From contig SMMW01000180.1 in assembly GCA_004794655.1 (NCBI GenBank), forward strand, positions 62,001-126,000: a stretch of DNA of 64,000 bases, read 5' to 3'. Made by a program: the position numbers and the translations under genes. Below the pieces are notes generated by a model that worked only from the letters and a program-made list of their open reading frames with translations, did not search any database and was not told the origin of the DNA. This document shows positions 10,747-23,179 of the stretch, one piece after another (position 1 is the stretch's first letter; each line of letters starts with the position of its first letter). This stretch comes from Marisa cornuarietis. Taxonomy: Eukaryota; Mollusca; Gastropoda; Architaenioglossa; Ampullariidae.

Positions 10747-13700
10747 ATTTTCCAGAAGGTTACGATATTTTGAAGTCCAGTATGCTCCTCTTTAAGCTTT
10801 ACCAAAGAATTCTGAAATTAGCGAGAATTCAAATATTATTCCATGACTCCAGTTTTTTTGTTTCTTCACATTCCTTTGTCTGGTTCGACTCAAATTTCCG
10901 CAATTTCTACATTTAAAACGTGGATGTCAGGGTCAGTCTTCTAACGAGCTTACGATTGGTGTGTGATGTGTGGTTAAAGGATATCTGTTGCAAGAGCTGT
11001 GTTGCTCTACGAAGCAGTTAGAATGAGCATTGCATGAAGAGTAGCAACTTTTTTTTTTTGGGCAATGCCTAACAGTATTGATCTTTAGAACAGAGGCGGT
11101 GTCACTAAATGCGTGGGTTAATAGTATGCGGCCACCCTACAAGGAGCTACTGCTTTGTGCAATGATTTGGAATAACGTTTCAGAGGAAAGCGTTTCTGCA
11201 CTCTTGTGGATGTAATGGTATAACAGTGACATAATACCTGTATGAACGGTTTTTAAAAGTGTTGTGTCATTTGTATTTAAAGTTACCAAGGTTAGTTATT
11301 ACTATGAGCAAAGGATAGAATCTTTTCACTAACTGTCATCAAAGGTTTTTTAATTCTAGTAGCTATTATGTTTGAATATCGGAGTTATGTTACAGGGGTA
11401 TATTTTCTGTAAACTATGTAGGTGCTCTATAAGTGCACAAACTATATTTCGCAGCCTACGAGATATTATTGCTGTGGTTGGAAAAGAACGGGAAAAAACT
11501 ATAAATTGACGAAAAGGAGTAAATAAATACTACGTAGTTGAAAAACAGAACTGTTTCAAACAACTTTGTACTTAAAAGTTTGCTTCCGGCTTGTGATGGA
11601 CACAGGAATTTGAACCTCCATTTGCAGTAGTTTTGCTCCTGGCAACCATTTTGACAAGAAAGATAACTACAGGCAGGGAGGCTACTCTCACATTGGAGAC
11701 GGCTGATGGCTTCCTTGCCCTTTGTGCGAGCGAAACAATACAATTTTAACGCCTTTTCGCCTCGAACCAGTTCGAAACCTCCATACTTCATTACTGAATT
11801 TGGAAATAAATATGAGGGTAAAATGTTTTTATGCTAAATCGCAAGAGATTAGTGCATAAACACAAATTTTTTCTATGAAGTCGAAAATTAATGTTTCACT
11901 CAGCCTGTTTCAGTGTTGGGATGCTCTGTGATGAGGATAAGCGGAGTCGAAAAACAATTAACTGAACATGTCGCCATGGAAACACTGAATGTTTGATCCC
12001 ATTTCTGTCTGCAACATTTTGTAAATGAGATCTGCAGCTTGTGTGTGACGTTATCAGGGGCTAGCAACTTTAAATCTCGTTAGCTGCGCCAGCCGGTAGT
12101 AAGAACCCATCGGAATTCTGATCCCACTCACATGATTTAATCATCTTTAGTGTTGAAAGATGCAGCCTGACACGAAGCCCTGTATTAAATTACATTGTCT
12201 TGGAAGATTGCATTGCCTTTGGCTGCTCGCATGATTTTACAGGAGTTAAGAGAGTTCGAGAATGAACCCTGTTGCGACCAGCAATCTTAATTCGGGACTG
12301 GGTAGGAACTGACTTCTTGTTTTCTTTTTGTTTATAAAATTTCTCATTAGATTTCGTCGTTTGCCGAGGTTGATACAAGGCTAATAGTATCATAATTGTA
12401 CATTGTTTTTAAAACTACGTTCTAATTACGTGCACATCTGCATGATTAAGTTTCTTGTAAAAAAAAAAAGTTGTTTTATACTTCATACGGTTTTACGAGG
12501 ATTTGAGCGTCTGTGTTTCATTGGACTGTCACGAACGAGTCCGTGCCATAGTGTTTTCTTTTCATATTTTAACCCCTTCGTGACTTATGGACTGCAAGTG
12601 TAGATAGAATGTATGGGAGAATGAACGAGAATCTTTCAAGTTGAGATTGCTGTATATTCCAGCAGGGTAGTGTCCATCGACGCTGAATGAGGCGCGGTAG
12701 TGACCCCTTTTGGACTAACCTCACCTAGACGAGGTATGACATCCTTTTCTATTATGGCTTTATGGAATTGTAATAGAACTCACGTATGTTTCAATCTTTG
12801 GTGACATTAACGCATGAGTGAAAGATGTGTGAATTGGAAAGTAAGGTTTAGAATAGTAGTATACTGTAAATTCGAGTTACAGGGGGGTTGTTGTTGTTGT
12901 TGTTGATTTAACAGGAGCCCTTCGACTAAGGAAGAATAGCCTCCCCGGACCATTCTTCGATCGCCTTTGGTCCAGCATCCAACAGCGCTTGGACAAACTG
13001 CACGAGACAGAACAACTGGCCTATCGAGGATTCGCGAATAGCCCAGTGGAGCATCGTCGACCCCGTGACGTCACTGTGGAGTAACTCTGCTGTGACTACG
13101 TGAACCGTCTCATCGACACGGGCAATGTGTAGGGCATTCGAGTGTCGTCAATCGCTAAGTTACTTGGAGCGACAAAAGTGTTGCCCCCCCCCCTCTTGGG
13201 GAAGGATTATCTGATTCACTCAGTGTCATTTGTGTTATTTGCATTTTAGTTAGACGGAGATGAGAATGGCGACAACACTAAGATAGTTGGACGCCGAACT
13301 GTGAGTATCGCTATTTATGGCTGATAGAGGGATCGAGATGATGCTTAGAGAGCATATGATGGTGGGAGACTGGGTATGGTTAGAAGAATCGATACATAAA
13401 GGACCAGAACTTTGGAATTGTCTGGCGTTAGGGTGTGGGTTGCACCACTCGTGACTTCACATGGACAAATGCTTGATGCTTCGTAAAGGGACAAGAGTTT
13501 GTTAAAAGTCCTTAGTCGGGCTGCCGAACAAACGTATTGCTTTAATTAAAAAGAGTATCTTACTAGAGTCATAGGCAACAAAGCATAGTTTGACATTGTT
13601 ACATGTCTAGAGTGATGCCATAGAATGTTGGAAGCAATAATTTAACTCCGTTGTTCTCTTTTTACATACAACACACACAACACACACCAAACATCCAGTC

Positions 13701-14500
13701 AATATATAAAAAGATATTGACAAAAGTAAATTTTGACTACACAAAACATAAACATTCACGTGTCCATCAGAGACATCCAATTCATATTTTATTTGTAATT
13801 TCACATGCACAACAGAAAATTTAACAGTTTGAATAGCTCTGCAGTTTATTAAACATGGTCGATAGTTCTATGTGAAACTAAAAATAACATTTTGCTTATG
13901 CTTTGGTTCCCACAGTGCGCATGAGCAAATTCACTCCCTTATTCTTTCTCAAGCGGCTATCATCGATCAAAACGTCTCGGATTTCATGCAATGGTAAGAA
14001 ATAAAAGTAGTGTTAGATATAATCTCTCTTGGCACTGTAAACTTTTCTGAAGTACGATGCATGATACTAGCTGTTTTATAGGGCTGCGTGAAGGTAAAAT
14101 TATAAACTCTAAGCAGCAGTTGTTTAGGCTGAAATCGCAGGAAACGAAATCTTTGTCCCCCTTCTCTCTGTCACTGTCTGTGTCACTCTCACTCTCACTG
14201 TCTCTGTCTCTCTAGTGCTTACTTTCTCCTTCTTTCACAATCAAGTGTGATTTTAGATATTTACGGCTGTCGGTCGCTGGTGAGTAGAATTATGTATGAT
14301 AAGAAGATCAAGCCCCACACTAGGAGCCCTGAGGAGATTACAGAAAAGACCAGTCAGCAATCGGAGGAGTTTGTTCGGAAATCATTGTGTAATCAGTGAC
14401 AATGACGTACAGAAGGAGTAAGAGAGGGCTGCTTCCTTGGGCGCTAGTACCTCGGTGACCAGCCTTCAGCACACAGTAGGGGCTCGATGGGGCACCCTTG
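10747..14500. other. TMEM26 upstream region, no gene recognised
   Basis: Unique-looking AT-rich sequence that should hold the TMEM26 5' UTR and promoter. No convincing core promoter, exon or transposon could be placed. A short (TTG)n run is at 12888-12905. Confidence 0.4.
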
Positions 14501-14507
14501 CAGAGCA

Positions 14508-14660
14508 AGTCTGGCTCTGATTGATGCTTTACTATCGCTAGATTATTGTTACCTTCTGGCTCTGACTAATGCATTACTATCGCTAGATTATTGTTACAGG
14601 TCTGGCTCTGACTAATGCATTGCTGGCGCTAGCTTAATGTTTCAAGTCTGGCTCTAAACT
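14508..14660 (+). repeat. 45-bp minisatellite, just over three copies
   Basis: TCTGGCTCTGACTAATGC-type units start at 14510, 14555, 14601 and 14646. Confidence 0.88.
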
Positions 14661-14821
14661 CAACTGAGATATCGTGCTTGTCAGTGGGAGTTTAACGTTG
14701 GATCTCGTCACAAGGAATATAGAACTTTTGCCATATTTTTGTCCTGGCTTGGACTGTCTTATAAAACAAAATGGAAATGAAAAGAACCATCGGGAATCGT
14801 ATTAATCTTTACAAAGATGAT

Positions 14822-14852
14822 GTTGGTTGGTTGGTTGGTTGGTTGGTTGGTT
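14822..14852 (+). repeat. (TTGG)n microsatellite
   Basis: About seven TTGG units followed by TTTG/TTCG variants. Confidence 0.9.
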
Positions 14853-15673
14853 TGTTCGTTTGTTGGTCGCGTGAGTGCATGGGTGAGTCAATGACATGTA
14901 TTTCTGAATTGTTGTTTACTGCTATTTTTTTAGGGATATCATTATGAGAGACTTCCCTGAAGATTTTGGCTCTTTGAGCGGTGGAGCCTCTGAATTGCAT
15001 GTGTGAGTGCGCATACACAGGAGAGCTGTCACCCCTGGTGATGGGGAAAGGATGCGAGGAGGAGTGTGCGTGAATGCAGGTGTGTAACACCTCATGCGCG
15101 GGAGAATGCGTGAAGACGTAAATTTTGCTAAATGGCCGTGACCAGAAGAGAATGGGCTTAGCAGGCTAAATTGCCCCCGCTGTCCGTTGAGGAAAATTAC
15201 GGTGCGTCGAACGTACATATAAATTATTTGTAACATGCCTATATTAGCACTACTCAGCTACTTGTCGAAAGCATACTTAATAATGTATAAGTGAGAATCC
15301 CATGTCGCACTACTGCTTGCATTTGGCTCAAAGATGTGATGATCTTTGCTGTTAACATGGTGCTTCTGAGCACAACCATGTGAAATGGCGCGGCCACTAA
15401 AAAAGATGTTTGATCTTGAATCTCCAAACTGCAGGCGGAGGTTATTTTGTGGGTTGGAGTCCTTTTGAATATAAAATGTCTGGAAACCACTGGCCCAGTC
15501 TCCAGTGTTGTGTACGACGGAAATTCACAGCAGACCATAGGGCTGTAGAGCTTGGGACGACCTTCCGCTACCCACAATCCTCTAGTTACACAGTTCTAAA
15601 ACGTCTGGCACCACGTTGATGGAGGTCACCTCCGCCCACGTGACCAGCTGCAGAGGTCGCGGTTGTTGGCAGC

Positions 15674-15764
15674 TCAGGAACAGCGGAAGTGGAAGACGAG
15701 GAGTTCGGAGACAGGCCGCATATTGATGGTGGGCAGACACGAGGTGCCCAGTGGACACGTGCAG
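15674..15764 (-). CDS. Secreted cysteine-rich protein, exon 3 and stop
   Basis: Acceptor CTTGCAG. Completes an aspartate codon and then encodes [15 protein letters not shown] to a final FHFRCS and TGA. The CxCPxGxSC core resembles the late CxC-x5-C of prokineticins. A longer frame overlaps it but lacks the cysteine pattern and the phase match. Confidence 0.66.
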
Positions 15765-18700
15765 CTGCAAGTCAAAACATCAAACATCAACAACTCTCCC
15801 ATCACCAGCACCAAACACAGTCAGCTGTCAACAGCTAACGAACAACATAGACCACTCGGCCGATAACAAACCTCAATATTTGACATATTAACAGCAGTCG
15901 GGAGACAAACAACAAACCTCAGCATTACACCTGTAAACAGAGTAGAAAGAAAACAGACTACTTGTTGGGCAAACAGCAATCGTCAATATTTCTGCTGTAA
16001 ACGACTAGAGCACAAACAAAACTCATTATCAGACAAACATAAACATCAATATTTTACCTGTGAATAAAGCTTGAGTGAGAACAAATTCCAAAGTTGTCAG
16101 ATATCTCTTTTACATCTAATTATTATACAAAGGAAAAATTCGATATAAAGGTAGAGAGTAGTGTTAGTACTAACGGGGTAAAAATCAGTATAAAAGCACA
16201 AATTAGTGTTAGTACTAAGAAAACATTCGGTCTGAAGGCATAGATTAGAGTTAGTACTAGAATAGAGGAAATTCTATCTAAAGACACAGATTACTGTTAG
16301 TACTAACATAGGAAAAATTCGATCTAAAAGCACAGATTAGTGTTAGTACTAGCATAGAACAAAATCGGTCTAAAGGCATAGATTAGTGTTAGTACTAACA
16401 AAGGAAAAATTCTATCTAAAGACACAGATTAGTGTTAGTAGTAACATAGGAAAAATTCGATCTAAAGACACAGATTAGTGTTAGTACTACGATAGGAAAA
16501 ATTCAATCTAAAGACACAGATTATTGTTATTAGTAACAGGGAAAAAGCGATCTAAAGGCATAGATTAGTGTTAGTACTAACAAGGAAAATTCGGTCTAAT
16601 GGCATAGATTAGTGTTAGTACTAACAGGGAAAATTCGATCTAAAGACATAGATTAGTGTTAGTACTAACAGGGAAAATTCGATCTAAAGACATAGATTAG
16701 TGTTAGTACTAAGAAAAAAAATTCGATCTTAAGGCATAGATTAGTGTTAGTACTAACAGGAAAAATTCAATCTAAAGACATAGATTAGTGTTAGTACTAA
16801 CAGGGAAAATTCGGTCTAATGGTATGGATTAGTGTTAGTAGTAAGAAAAAAATTCGATCTTAAGGCATAGATTAGTGTTAGTACTAACAGGGAAAATTCG
16901 ATCTAAAGGCATAGATTAGTGTTAGTATTAAGAAAAAAAATTCGATCTTAAGGTATAGATTAGTGTTAGCACAAACATAGAGAAATTCGGTCTAAAGGCA
17001 CAGATTAATTTTAGGACTAACATAGAGAAAAGTCGGTTTCAAGGCACAGATTAGTGTTAGTACTAACACAGAGAAAAGTCGGTTTCAAGGCACAGATTAG
17101 TGTAAGCAGTCTCGCTCCTACTGTAGGACGTGTGGACTGCAGCTTGCGGCGTACTGTCATCCAACACTAAGAACACACGTGTCACTAACTGTATCTGAGA
17201 TGCTAACTACATGGGGATGAGGTGGGGAGGTGTGCACTCACTCGCTGTCATCCAACACTAAGAACACACGTGTCACTAACTGTATCTGAGATGCTAACTA
17301 CATGGGGATGAGGTGGGGAGGTGTGCACTCACTCGCTGTCATCCAACACTAAGAACACACGTGTCACTAACTGTATCTGAGATGCTAACTACATGGGGAT
17401 GAGGCGGGAGGTGTGCACTCACTCGCTGTCATCCAACACTAAGAGCACACGTGTCACTAACTGTATATGAGATGCTAACTACATGGGGATGAGGCAGGAG
17501 GTGTGCACTCACTCGCTGTCATCCAACACTAAGAGTACACGTGTCACTAACTGTATCTGAGATGCTAACTACATGGGGATGAGGCGGGGAGGTGTGCACT
17601 CACTCGCTGCCGATGAAGTCGCACTGGTCACGACTGATGCGCGTCTGGCTCCACGTACACACGGCCCAGCGGCACGACTCGTTCGCACCGCACAGCGGGT
17701 TGCTGGACGCCTGCCTGCTCTGCAACACGCACGCACGGATAACGTCGCTTACTCTGGTCACAGTACACATGCACGTACATACACGCATGCGCACGAACAC
17801 AGAGAGAAAGAGAGAGAGACCGTGATTATTTAGTACCAAAAAAAAATCTGTTATTCCATTCGTAGACCTGCAGCTATAAACATCCCTACAGACAATCCCA
17901 CCCCCTCCGTTAAAGGAACCTCGTTTGGAGCACTCTCCCGACCGTTACCCTGCCCTCATTAACAGGTAATTGGCTATTTAAGACAATCTGGAAATTTCCG
18001 ATACTTTTGATGACAAGGTACATTGTGAGTTTATTTGAGGCGCCGCATCTATAGATGGACATACAGACAGCAAGAAGGTATCGAGGGCTTCCCTGGCCTT
18101 TGACATGAGAATGATGGCGTGTAGACATGATACAATCGAGATAACACCGTGTGGACACCACGTGACACAGGATAGGCACGGGAGGACTGGTGCAACATAA
18201 CTAAGACATGTAAACAAGCAACTATAACATGTGTTAGTTGGATGTCGCCAACGTCTGTTGTCAGACTGCAAATGTTGACTTAATTGCTGAGACAGCCGAG
18301 CAGCCTCCATAAAGTACAGGGTAGAGCCGAGATAAGTTTTCTCATCCAAATATATCAAAGGTATGCTACAGTGTGGAAACAATCTTTCCCTCATTGCAAC
18401 ATTAAATTTGTTCAGTGACGAACCTAAAACTATGTCAGCAAATATATTCTGTGAAAGCAATAACTAGTTAATGTGTTGTATCTTTAGATTTAAAAAAAAA
18501 TTCCAATCGAGTTGATCGATGTCACTCCAGTGCTGTTGAACAAATGGTGGCTGCTGTTTGGGGGGAATGGAAAATGGAATCTGCTTGACGGAAATTAAGA
18601 TTATTTTTAGTTCTTCTAGATGAAAGTCTATTGATGCTCTACTTTATTCTGTGTATGTGAAAGTACCCCAAAGCCCTATTCCAGTCTGCTTGCGTGAAAG

Positions 18701-21700
18701 CACATCAACGCCATGTGCAACAGCATAATGAGGGGAAACAGCTGTCACACTGCTTAGACACTCTTGTCGTCAATGGGATTGAGATGAAGAAAACAAGGAT
18801 AAGAGCACCTTGTCAGTAACTGCACCTTGACCGAGGTGACATTCCCCAGTCCTGTACTTTTCTCTGAACTGAACAGTCAGTTGGTGGTGGTAGTAATGAC
18901 TGTACTAGCAACATAATGATGGTGGTAGTACATGAAAGAGAAGAGCACTAGCAGCATGAGGAGGGAGAGCAAGCTTGTCCTCATCACCTCACTCATTCAA
19001 CTCAACGCTTTTCCAGAAGCCGTCGCACGTGAGAAACGCTTGCGTTCGCGAAAAGCGTCTTGGGAAAAGAAAATAAAAGGGTTAGGGGATTAGATGGCGA
19101 TGTCTTTATTTCTTATCTGTGAATTGAAGACTTTCTTAAAGGAAGCTGATCTTGGGTGTCTGTTTGTTTATTAGAATACAGCAAGTTCTCTTTCTGACTC
19201 CTGCTGAAATTCGTGTAGTCAGATTCCTTATTGAAATACGAGTAAGCCACTTTGTATTAACTGTGCCTTCAAAAACAAAAATTCAAGGCGCTTGTTAAGT
19301 TTTGCTTCGTAGTCAAATTAAATTCCCGATTTAAACGTCCAAAACAAAATATAGGAAAATCCAGAAAAATAGTAAGTCTTCGGATATTGCATTTTTTTTC
19401 TTTTTGAGAAAGTTGTTGGTGTACTGTTTAGGGAGTATTAGAAAACTGAACGCTGAATAGCGTTTGCTTGATAAGATTTCATTTAATTTTTAAGTTGAGT
19501 GTCACAACACAGTGAATTTTCTACAGTCACTCACAACACTGGCATTTTTTTGCGTATTATTCCTTTACGAGATTCCAATCCCGACATCAAAGAAAATTAA
19601 CCTGTTCTCTTTGACAGATCAGAATTTTCAAATATCGGCATACCTGCACGCACGCACGCACGCACTCTCTCTCTCTCTCATACATACATACATACATACA
19701 TACATACATACATACATACATACATACATACATACATACATACATACATACATACATACATACATACATACATACATACATAGAGAGAGAAGAAAAACAA
19801 ATCGCTCAGATTCTGAGATGAAGTATCTTGCAATGATAGCAAGTACATCAACGCAGGACATTAGCCACACAGCTATAGTACACGACGCTACAGTGAAGAG
19901 AAGCTGAAAAAGAAGAAAATGACGACGACGATGATGATGATGATTGGCATAGTGTGTGCAGTCCTGCTTGCTACAGAGACTGAAATCAACCCTAGCCATC
20001 ACAAGGTACATGTGGTTTAATGCATTATACACAGACTGTATTCATGCTCTGTATACCAGTCACGTGGTATATGTGGTGCGATGTCTACACCAGCAGCATG
20101 CAGACTTACTTTAACCTGCTGCATGCTGCACGCGCTCTGCTGTCTGCAAATGCTTTATGGAGACGTTTGCTGCGCAACATCTACTGATTCACCTGCACTG
20201 CTTTCCGGACACATTTCTGAACAACTTTTTTCCAGCATTATCTGAAGACCGCCCTATGTTTTTATCTCACCGTATTTATGTGCTCCAACTGCAGCAGTTT
20301 ATCAGTCGTAGCATGGCATAGGCGCCCTCAACATTTGTAAATATTTTCTTCGGAGTTCTTGCTCTCTTTTTTTGCCGCCAGGACGTCCCCCTTGTTTTTA
20401 TTTTTAAAATAAGTGGTTTGTTTCCATATTTTGAAATCTTAAAATGTTATTTTAAAGTGAAACATGTTACATCTTAAAAATATATTTCTCCTCCTTTCTA
20501 TTGAGTCTCAACTACAGAAAGTATATTTCACAAACAAAAGCTAAAAACACATAAGACGGAAATAGAAAGAAACATGACTATGAAATTTGGCACTGTGGAA
20601 CGTCAGTCTGAAATATCACATTATGGAACGTCAGTCTAAAATATAACACCGTGAAATATTACAATGTGGAACGTCAGTCTGAAATATGAAATCGTGGAAC
20701 GTCAGCCAGAAATATGACGTTGTGGAACGTCAGTCTTAAATATCCCATTGTGGAACGTCAGTCTAAAATATAACACCGTGAAATATTACAATGTGGAACG
20801 TCAGTCTGAAATATGAAATCGTGGAACGTCAGCCAGAAATATGACGTTGTGGAACGTCAGTCTGAAATATCCATTATGGAACGTCAGTCTAAAATATAAC
20901 ACCGTGAAATATTACAATGTGGAACGTCAGTCTGAAATATGAAATCGTGGAACGTCAGCCAGAAATATGACGTTGTGGAACGTCAGTCTTAAATATCCCA
21001 TTGTGGAACGTCAGTCTAAAATATAACACCGTGAAATATTACAATGTGGAACGTCAGTCTGAAATATGACGTTGTGGAACGTCAGTCTAAAATATGACAT
21101 CGTGGAACGTCATTCTGAAATATGACATCGTGGAACGTCATTCTGAAATATGACATCGTGGAACGTCAGTCTGAAATATGACATCGTGGAACGTCAGTCT
21201 GAAATATGACATCGTGGAACGTCAGTCTGAAATATGACATCGTGGAACGTCAGTCTTAAATATGACATTGTGGAACGTCAGTCTGAAATATGAAATCGTG
21301 GAACGTCAGCCAGAAATATGACGTTGTCGAAATTCAGCCAGAAATATGACATTGTGGAACGTCAGCCAGAAATATGAAATCGTGGAACGTCAGCAAGAAA
21401 TATGACGCCGTGAAATATAACCGCGGAACGTCAGTCTGAAATATGTCATCGTGAAATATGACACTGTGGAACGTCAGCAAGAAATATGACACTGAAATAT
21501 GACACTGTCGAACATGTCTGAAATATAACACCAGGAAATATGACACTGAGAAATACGAGACTGTGACACGTGAACCTCACTATGAGGCTGTGAAATAGGA
21601 CGTGAAATGTGACACTGGGGAATGTGAAAATATGTAGTTGCCGCTTTACATGCAGAATATTGTTTTCGGGATAATCAAACAAGCGAACAAATCACAAGAA

Positions 21701-23179
21701 ACGCAACGACAGACACCTCTTATTTCTTTGCCTTTGTTTGTTTGTTTGTTTGTTTGTTTGTTTGCGATTGTTGACAATGAGGGGATCATATTCAGCGTAC
21801 ACCCCAGCGCCACAAAGGGTGAGGGCCGTTGTTGACCAATGAGTTCCTGGATCAGCAACACATAAGGAGGAGGAAGAAATGACACAGACTTGCTTTACAA
21901 AGTTCGCTGTCGATGTTTCTCTCTACGGGGTAGACTTATTTACACTTCTTCCTCTCAACTTTGTCAACAGCCATCTGACCTATTTATACAAACATCCTTT
22001 ATCCCTCTTTAGTTTTCTTCTCTGAAATTAAACTTAGATATTGCAGATAATATTCACACTGGTGCAAAATGTAAGTAAATAAATAAAGATCTAATCTTAG
22101 GAAACAAGTCTTGAAAATTGTGCAAAAAACAAAAACCCTCGAAATATATGAACAGGTCAAGTCATACCATAAGGCAAACAAACAATTGTTTCAGGGGTAA
22201 TACTAAGGTTGGTCCAGGGATGGCCTATGTTTTTTTAACGATGAAATTTGTTTAGGGGGAAAATAACATTCTCATTGCATTACACTTTCCGAAAAGTTTT
22301 CCACTACTTGTATATTATTTCGGCCACGCGAGTTTCTCAGTCTGTCACAGAAAATCCCAGCAACTGCGGGCGTCCAGACGTGTTAGCATTTCCACGAGAT
22401 CGTAAAAAATAATTCTCATTTGATTACCACAACATATGAATTAATTGTTGGATGTTTTATAATTGACTGAATTTTGATGAGTTTATTTTTTAACGTGTGA
22501 AGATGATGCAGCGTAGTACCTGCCCTGTAAATATGTACACAGTCTACACTCCTTCTGACAAGATGCTGTTCACCTTTCTTGCTCGCATAGACTCACTTAC
22601 ACGATTTTGTTAGTACACCTTCGCATTCATTAGTTTAGTACATCCCTATGCACTAACTATGAAATATTTTATAGGGCTTTAATCTGAAACTTTTGTTTAT
22701 TGTTCGGTGAGAAGCGTCTACTGCGCTTGATAACATTTTACAAATGTCTAATTCTCATACATTGGAAATAAGAGAAACATTGATCAGCAATCTTTTCTAT
22801 TAATAAGTCACAGAGAATCCTCACAGTAAGCGTGGCTGAAGTCCTTAATAGTTTAATTAATTCGAGTAATTTGTCCCGTACACACCTATAGTCACCTGCT
22901 GACGACTGCTGTAAATACTGTACTGCTGCAGATTGAACTTTCACACCCGCACTCAATCTTTCACACTTGAACATCTCGAACATAAATAGAAGAAGAGATC
23001 GAGGAGGGAGAAAATGCCAGGTGGAAACTGTTGGTGGCCGGGTGGACACACCACACAGAGAGGGTGGTTACTAGGGACTAGAGCTCACTAGCACTTACCC
23101 GACGCAGTGACCCCGCTGTGATGAGAGTGGCGCAGGCCAAGAGCACAGCGACCCCTAGCAGACCCCTCATGCTGGTCAT
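15674..23179 (-). CDS. Small secreted cysteine-rich protein, prokineticin/astakine-like, three exons
   Basis: CDS on the minus strand: 23179-23099, 17719-17604, 15764-15674. Junctions are GT-AG with matching phases (0, then 2) and the sum is 288 bp (95 aa plus stop). Residues 1-23 form a signal peptide (basic start, then [18 protein letters not shown]). The mature part has eight cysteines spaced C-x5-C-x4-C-x11-C-x6-C-x1-C-x5-C-x18-C. Prokineticins and arthropod astakines share C-x5-C-x4-C, an x11 gap, and a late C-x-C-x5-C. Relative to those families, one half of the CC pair and one middle cysteine appear to be missing. Assignment to the colipase/prokineticin fold is therefore inference. In other animals such proteins are secreted ligands or cytokines. 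It could instead be an unrelated disulfide-rich peptide. A second in-frame ATG follows three codons after the first. Confidence 0.6.
15771..16130. repeat. Loosely repetitive AACAAACCTCAATATT sequence
   Basis: AACAAAC..TCAATATT and CTGTAAACAG phrases recur with variation at about 45-60 bp intervals, between exon 3 of the secreted-protein gene and the 47-bp array. Confidence 0.5.
16150..17105 (+). repeat. About 47-bp minisatellite, roughly 20 copies
   Basis: The unit core is GATTAGTGTTAGTACTAAC, then AGGGAAAATTCGATCTAAAG. Each complete core contains GTTAGTACTAAC, a perfect 12-bp palindrome. It lies in intron 2 of the secreted cysteine-rich gene. Confidence 0.95.
17156..17600 (+). repeat. 91-bp tandem repeat that copies the exon 2 splice donor
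   Basis: ATCCAACACTAAGA recurs at 17159, 17250, 17341, 17431 and 17521 (spacing 91, 91, 90, 90). Each unit ends CACTCACTCGCTG, which on the minus strand is CAGCGA|GTGAGTG, identical to the true exon 2 end at 17604. The array thus carries four extra donor-like sites. Confidence 0.93.
17604..17719 (-). CDS. Secreted cysteine-rich protein, exon 2
   Basis: Acceptor GTTGCAG, donor GA|GTGAGTG. Encodes 38 residues with four cysteines, including [17 protein letters not shown] and RDQCDFIGS. The donor end of this exon is copied in the neighbouring 91-bp tandem repeat. Confidence 0.68.
17840..19640. other. Intron 1 of the secreted-protein gene, unassigned
   Basis: No repeat family or exon recognised. 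Open frames here have no family resemblance. Confidence 0.35.
19648..19782 (+). repeat. (GCAC)n-(TC)n-(TACA)n compound microsatellite
   Basis: About five GCAC units, a short TC run, then about 25 perfect TACA units (19680-19780). Confidence 0.95.
20586..21560 (+). repeat. 28-bp minisatellite with a 127-bp higher-order period
   Basis: The basic unit is GTGGAACGTCAGTCTGAAAT plus ATGACATC. The variant ATTACAATGTGG recurs at 20658, 20785, 20911 and 21038 (127, 126, 127 bp), showing that blocks of about 4.5 units were duplicated together. Units decay toward 21560. Confidence 0.94.
21730..21765 (+). repeat. (TTTG)n microsatellite
   Basis: About eight TTTG units. Confidence 0.9.
21900..23090. other. 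Intron 1 of the secreted-protein gene, 5' part
   Basis: A 103-codon minus-strand frame (23049-22738) has no recognised family and lies fully inside the intron. It is treated as chance. Confidence 0.35.
23099..23179 (-). CDS. Secreted cysteine-rich protein, exon 1 (signal peptide)
   Basis: 27 codons: [18 protein letters not shown] and a short remainder, ending CGG|GTAAGT. The exon is a textbook signal peptide. The stretch upstream to about 23.56 kb would be 5' UTR and promoter; a TATA-like word (minus-strand TTTATAATC) lies near 23566-23574. Confidence 0.7.

Noticed and set aside
16150..17600. CRISPR-like or phased regulatory array
   Set aside because: Units are contiguous diverged tandem repeats without unique spacers, in an intron of a eukaryotic gene. 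They are minisatellites.
18000..18460. 160-codon minus-strand open frame
   Set aside because: It lies inside intron 1 of the secreted-protein gene, has no recognisable domain and no supporting splice or promoter signals.
19512..20032. Open frames of more than 130 codons on both strands
   Set aside because: They are produced by the (TACA)n microsatellite (HTYI / CMYV translations).
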